Under the pieces are notes generated by a model. The model was not told the origin of the DNA. It did no database searches and was given only the letters and a program-made list of their open reading frames with translations. The translations under genes were made by a program, and so were the position numbers. 64,000 nt of DNA from Sphaerolaimus hirsutus (lineage: Eukaryota > Nematoda > Chromadorea > Monhysterida > Sphaerolaimidae). This document shows positions 58,879 to 64,000 of the stretch, piece after piece (positions within the stretch are counted from its first letter, which is position 1; every line of letters starts with the position of its first letter). Location: positions 3,723,504-3,787,503 of the forward strand of contig OZ038460.1 in assembly GCA_964036195.1 (NCBI GenBank). The letters are read 5' to 3'.

Positions 58879-59737
58879 TATTCTGGTCGACAGTCGCGCA
58901 CCTTGTAAAAAGTCATGCTACGTGTGATGTGAAATCTTATGAAGCCAGTAAAAAAATTGACATTTTGCATGAACTTTTTACATGACTTTTTGCACTTTAC
59001 ATGACATTTTACTTGTTAGATGACGTTTTACAGGGTGCGGTACTGGGACTTGGCTTGGTTGACTGGTCAATGATGGCGGTTGTAACCATGTTGGCTTTGT
59101 GTTTGATGACGAAAATTTCATGTGATACCAAGTCCGTCTACCAATTTCTTTAATTTCACTTTCAACTAAATTCACATATACTCGGCGGACCGCAAAGTAT
59201 ACGCACAATCCTACCATAATTCAATTGATAGAATCTTGTGATAAATTTTCTAATGTGATAAACAATTGATTATTTCGTAGTAAAAACGAAATATAATGAT
59301 TTTGTTTGCGGAAGGACTTTTCACCTTGTATAGGTAGGCTGTCCCTTATGTATGAGTATCTTTATAAATAAAGCACTACTTGTGCTTTGATCCGTTCTAT
59401 TCAAAATTAAGTGATGAAAAAACTATAATTTTTGGTTAATTTTTCGGATGGGTTATGGTAGGTTTCTGTACAAAGTGCGTGATGTCCGCTGAGTATACCT
59501 ATGAGGATGGATAATGAACACAACAACTTCACCGCAGTACAAATTTTCCGATAAGTATTCCATCAATAGGCTGTGCATGGCATTATACCGCGCACGCACT
59601 TTGCTGTACTTTTGGGAAGTAAGCGCTCGCAATCTTCATGTGAATTACACTTTTGAAAATTTTGAAAGTGTATTTACGCGCTTTCCAAAAATACCAGTAC
59701 TTTAACAACTCTGATTGCGTTCTGCACAAATAACATA

Positions 59738-61650
59738 CCGTATTTCTTCTAATAGAACGGCGCCGTTCCATTTTTTCGTCAGCCTTTTTACCTGCCGTTC
59801 TATTGGAGGTGCCGTTCTATTGGAGGCTGCCATTCCATTCAGATTCAAATGATTATCGACAAATTGATTTTAGCAAAATTTACAAAATTGACCTTTTTAT
59901 CCAACGTTTTTCATTAAAATTTGAATTTAACGTCTCGCATATACTAAATTTGTGGGAAAACTTGAATATTGAACATGAATTTTGAATAAAAAACTTGAAA
60001 ACTATAAAAATAAGAATTTTTTCGGTGACCTTTTATATGTCGGTTCACCTTTTATATGTCGTTATGCGGTAAATCTACCAAACCGCTGATTTAGATTACC
60101 ATAAGCGACCTTGGAATTTGCATGCTTGCACGCAAAGATTGCCAAGGCATTGCATTTCAATGCAAGCGAATTAGTAGCAGTACAATAACGTTCAGCTGTC
60201 ATTGTTTTCTTCTGGTTTTCTGATATTTTTTGATCAAACAAAACAATCGCATTTCGTATTCATCCGTATAACGCGTAGTTTCTGATTTTTTTTCACGATC
60301 AGTGCCACTATATATGTATTTACAGAGCTTACTTCGAACTGATTTTCAAATCTCCATCTTTCAGCTGTAGCCACAACATACCGTATTCCCTCGAAATAAA
60401 CCTCCCCTTGAACTGACCCCCCTCGAAATACCCCCGTCTGGAATAAGGTACATCATTTATGCAAGGTACACGATGTATGTATTTGTGTTTGTATTTTGTA
60501 TATGTTAATTTGCATCGCAGCTACACATAGACTACCCTAAATTCTCGAATAAGTTCTCAGAGGAGTTATATTTTTTCCAGAGTTTATGAGGGGGTGTTAT
60601 TCGGGGAGGGGGTTATTCAAGAGGGGGGTTATTTTATCCCCAGAAGTTGTTTCAGGAAAACATAGACTACATTCATTGTAAAAATTCATTCCGTCAACTC
60701 AACAAATGCAGGTATTTAACAGTTCAACAACAACAAGAACAAAGTATCCCTCCTAAAATTCATGTTCATCTTCATTCGATTCATTCAAATACACACATGT
60801 AGGTGTAGACTGCGTATTTTACACATTGTGAATCTGCTGTCGGCGCCACCATAAATATTATGCTAACCAATGTAGGTTGTATTTTTTCGTTTCACACACT
60901 GCACTGCATTTGCATGGATCAGGTGCCAGTTCCGCAAGTGGAAAAGTTAAGAGTTAAAACTTAAGAGTTGAGTAAAATGATAAATGATAAGTTAAGAGTA
61001 AAGTTAAAAGTTAAGAGTTGAGTAAAATCGTTTGTCGTTTTACTCAACTCTTAACTCTTAACTTTACTCATAACTTGTCATTTGTCATTTTACTCAACTC
61101 ATAAGTTTTAACTCTTAACTTTTCCACTTGCGGAACTGGCCTCAGGGCTAGTGATGTAAAAGCGCCATGGCGCTTGGTGCTAATATGTGGTGGCGCCATT
61201 AGCTCTGGGCGCCGTGCTTCCGAGAGGCGCCATGGCGCTTTTGGCGCTTGCCGCTACTTTTCTGTGGTGCCACTGGCGTTTGGCGCTAGCATTTTATAAA
61301 GCGCCAAAAAGCGCCAGAGAGTGAAAATTTTGACGCGGTAGTTCACGAAAAGTTGCACAAAAATTGCATCAGACAGCGGTGAATCCGAGTCTAAAGCTGT
61401 GTTTACACTGTCACATGTGCGGACAAACATTTTCTGTATTGGGACATAAGTTTCACAAAATGGGACTTAAGTTTCACAAAACGGACACTTTCCAGAAAAA
61501 ATTCTACCATAATCCACTTTTTTCATTACTTGGAACAAGAGTGGACATAACCACCCTTCCCATAGGTTAAATAGCTCCACTATTCTGCTTACACGGATGC
61601 TGTGATTTAATGGCTTTGGTCCATTGATTTCGTGCTATTTTAACATCAAA
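59738..61650. mobile_element. Left part of the CCGTATTTCTTC element, right end missing
   Basis: It matches 30242-31956 but is cut where copy B homology ends. It includes the nested introner-like MITE 60924-61141 and GGCGCC-rich DNA. Confidence 0.65.
60924..61141. mobile_element. Introner-like MITE with perfect 5-bp TSD (copy B only)
   Basis: TGCCAGTTCCGCAAGTGG and CCACTTGCGGAACTGGCC are flanked by TCAGG on both sides (60919-60923 and 61142-61146). Copy A has the empty site GGATCAGGGCTAG at about 31447. This copy defines the TSD length as 5 bp. Confidence 0.93.
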
Positions 61651-61905
61651 AATGGCCGGGAATGCCAATGTCCTACCAAAAAAAACGATAAAAAAATATT
61701 TTATATACTTAATAAATGGGCACAACTGCCCAGGGCTCCCGAGCCCACCGGCCCGCGGGCCGCCACCAACGCGCAACAAAACTGCCGAAATTTTTTGTGG
61801 CGACTGACTTTTTGGCGCGCAGCGGCGCACTGAAATGTGTGCGTGCCACTAATCCCGCCATGCAGATAGGAAATTGGCAGGGTGCTTGTGTAATTTGAAG
61901 TGCTC
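61651..61905. other. Unique spacer between duplication end and LTR-like element
   Basis: A short GC-rich stretch (CCCGAGCCCACCGGCCCGCG). No feature recognised. Confidence 0.4.
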
Positions 61906-63100
61906 TGTGATGAAGCCACCGAAGTCAGCGTCTTCTACCACCGAATCCAGCAGCTCCAAGACCGTAGTGAGAAACAGCCTTTAGAGTGGTTGATTTCCCG
62001 TTGTAGCCGAACGTCCACTTGTCGACAGCCAAGTTGAGTTTATTTCGTAGTTGTGTGTTGAAAAAGGGGGTTCGAATTGTTCCAGGTACTTTATTTAGAT
62101 CAGATACAGCGTGTTACAAAAGCGCAAAGTCTAGCGAGCTTCCTAATCGAAGTTTCTATCGCTAGCTTATTTTCGTTCAGTAGCTTGGGGTCCACAGACT
62201 GAAGTAAAAACTTCCAAAGTAGCTAAGACACGGAAATCATGTATAGAAAAACAGCTACAGTAATTTCCTAATACAAATGCACAAATAAACCACAAATATA
62301 ACAATAAGACACATTTGACCGAAACAGTTGGCCTATTCTATGCGTGCATACATTCAAATACTTATGGTAAAGAAATACCAGGTACAAATTGGGCTAATAG
62401 AAAAACTATTAATCTTGAGAGGCGCAAAGTCGGCAAACTTGGCCGATTTACTAATTTGCTTCAATTTGTCAGAAAACATTGACGCACATTGGAACTAATT
62501 TAATAGGGTTTGGAAATTGTAGATAGTGTTGTAAATGTTCCTAATGACGTAAATAGGACAGGGTATATTCAACATAATAATAATCACTTCCTGGAAACGT
62601 ATGTTAAATAATCTAGCAAATTGGGACTTATTCGAGGTAAATGGGTATTGTAATTGAGCAGGGTCTATAATATATTCAGCTTGAGCAGGGTATTATAAAT
62701 ATCAATATAATATGAGTAGTGAGCAGGGTTATGCTAATTATGCCTACGCGAAGGGCTTCGTAAATATGTACAGTAAATGCTAGTCACGCGCAGGGCGCTA
62801 ATTCTCTATTAGGACGCTGGCCAAAGTAAATACGTAGCACATAATATAATTACAAGATTTGAGTCTGTCAATTTGCAAGTAAACCATGTAAATGTATATA
62901 TAATAATGATCAGAAAATTACGGCGAGTTGAATGAGCCTAATTTCATATTAATACACCTAATAATAACTTATTTGACTTTTTAACCTAAATATTCCACAT
63001 AAACATATCAATAACTTACAATACACTTTCCTAATTGAATATTCTCCATGGATAAATAATATAGTGCAGGAAATAAGTAAATGTGCAAATAAGTAAATGT
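61906..63100 (-). mobile_element. Probable 3' LTR / 3' non-coding region of an LTR-type element
   Basis: On the minus strand the region follows the membrane-protein gene, is AT-rich and non-coding, holds a poly(A) signal (AAATAAA near 62095) and ends ...CATCACA, a CA-type LTR end. Three GAGCAGGGT words are spaced through it. The left LTR is outside the window, so LTR limits and TSD cannot be fixed. Confidence 0.4.
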
Positions 63101-63210
63101 GCGAATATGAGCCTAATTATCAACTCTCTGTATTTCTTTATCCATCCATTTTGCCACGGTCAGCACACTCCGGGCGGAAGAAGTTGCTGCACCTCGTTGT
63201 TGCAGCAACG

Positions 63211-64000
63211 TCACATGCTGGTGGTGGTGGGCGCCAACGTGATGAGTGGCGTTTCCACAGTCGCCTCGGTGGTGAACGTGGTCGTGCGCGAAGTCGTGGG
63301 CGTGCGTGAAGTCACAGGTCTGGTTGCTGGTGATGCCAACGCCGACCTAGCCTGATGATGGAGCAGGTAGTTGCCCGTATCGCTTCCTGCGCGTTCGCGT
63401 GTGGTGAATTTGCGGATATCAGGCATGTGAACACTGTCTCTGTTCCTGGCTCTGACTTGTCCTTCATCAGCTGAACTTTCATCTGGTTGAACGTATGCTG
63501 ATAGTGACTTTGCCATTCTGTCCTCTGTTTCTGCTCTCCTGGCAAATCTGACGGACTGTGTTGAGTTGGATCTGGCTCTCCTCTTGATTGCTGGTCTCAA
63601 CTCTGTCTTGTGTACTTTCCTTTGTGGATAATTGGTCTCTTTCTGAGTTGATTTCTTGATAGTATATCTGATGGCTCTGAAGCATAGCCATATGCATTTG
63701 AACGGGCATACTATGCATTTCCATATGCATGTGTATACACATGGTGGAATCACTGGCTTTCCTGTGGCAATTCTCCAATTGTACCACAGGTATCCTGCAG
63801 CTACGATTCCAGCTATCAGGATTGTGATTCCCAGCAGCATTGCGATTGTGTTGATGATCACTTGAAAGGGTCCTTTCAGCATTCCTCCCATAAAGTTAGT
63901 GTACCCTTTTGATACTCCAGATATATAGTGACCATATGCTTTGCCGATTCCTGCTGCTGTCTGTCCAATTCCAGCTCCAATGCCTTCTATTGAATTTCTG
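63211..64000 (-). CDS. Envelope-like single-pass membrane protein, 3' part
   Basis: An open frame on the minus strand runs from the window edge to a stop at 63211, without its start. In order it has a Gly/Ala-rich membrane-proximal segment, one strongly hydrophobic membrane span of about 25 residues, a short segment with seven closely spaced Cys (likely acylated) and a long basic, then Ser/Thr-rich cytoplasmic tail. The order resembles the C-terminus of a viral class III fusion/envelope glycoprotein such as those captured by LTR retroelements, and an LTR-like region follows. The resemblance is structural only; a host membrane protein is the alternative. The upstream ectodomain would decide. 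Confidence 0.45.
   Translation of the reverse strand, partial: RNSIEGIGAGIGQTAAGIGKAYGHYISGVSKGYTNFMGGMLKGPFQVIINTIAMLLGITILIAGIVAAGYLWYNWRIATGKPVIPPCVYTCIWKCIVCPFKCIWLCFRAIRYTIKKSTQKETNYPQRKVHKTELRPAIKRRARSNSTQSVRFARRAETEDRMAKSLSAYVQPDESSADEGQVRARNRDSVHMPDIRKFTTRERAGSDTGNYLLHHQARSALASPATRPVTSRTPTTSRTTTFTTEATVETPLITLAPTTTSM

Larger units (their letters stand above)
43594..61650. repeat. Large duplicated segment, copy B
   Basis: Counterpart of 14770-31956, same orientation and gene order. It is about 0.9 kb longer because it carries extra elements (for example 45642-46051, 46126-47381, 47614-48034, 49250-49621, 50666-51968, 52948-53146, 60924-61141) and lacks others found only in copy A. Confidence 0.92.

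Overview
This 64 kb window is animal nuclear DNA, most likely from an invertebrate. The genes have short GT-AG introns with consistent phases. One gene family is ionotropic-receptor (IR/iGluR)-like, which favours a protostome, but the species cannot be named from sequence alone. Most of the window is mobile DNA: MITEs with 8-bp, 5-bp or TA target-site duplications (TSDs), a LINE fragment, foldback elements and an LTR-type element at the right edge. Two runs of exactly 200 N (9508-9707 and 43235-43434) split it into three contigs.

Layout: 186-988 holds three exons of an IR-like gene on the minus strand. 1083-7110 is a dense pile of hAT-type MITEs. 7683-10945 holds the last exons of a GcvT-domain enzyme of the PDPR/dimethylglycine/sarcosine dehydrogenase family. 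12.1-15.2 kb holds palindromic MITEs and a 5'-truncated LINE flanked by 667-bp direct repeats. 14770-31956 is copy A of a large duplicated segment: an IR-like gene (minus), a mucin-like gene (plus) and two exons of a small secreted Cys-rich gene (plus). 32-43 kb is nested transposons plus the signal-peptide and second exon of a third Cys-rich paralogue. 43594-61650 is copy B of the segment, with the same genes in the same order. 61906-64000 is the 3' part of an LTR-like element with an envelope-like membrane protein on the minus strand.

The strongest observation concerns one MITE family (termini TGCCAGTTCCGCAAGTGG, 5-bp TSD of the form NCAGG). It has inserted into IR coding sequence at two different exon positions. 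In both, TSD plus terminus read CAG|GTGCC on the coding strand, and at the position where both ends are visible the far TSD supplies the AG. Splicing there removes the element without changing the reading frame. This is the structure expected of an introner, a transposon that creates introns. Copies A and B also act as natural filled/empty-site pairs for many other insertions. Exon models here were inferred by eye from splice signals, phase and paralogue comparison; no transcript or database evidence was available.
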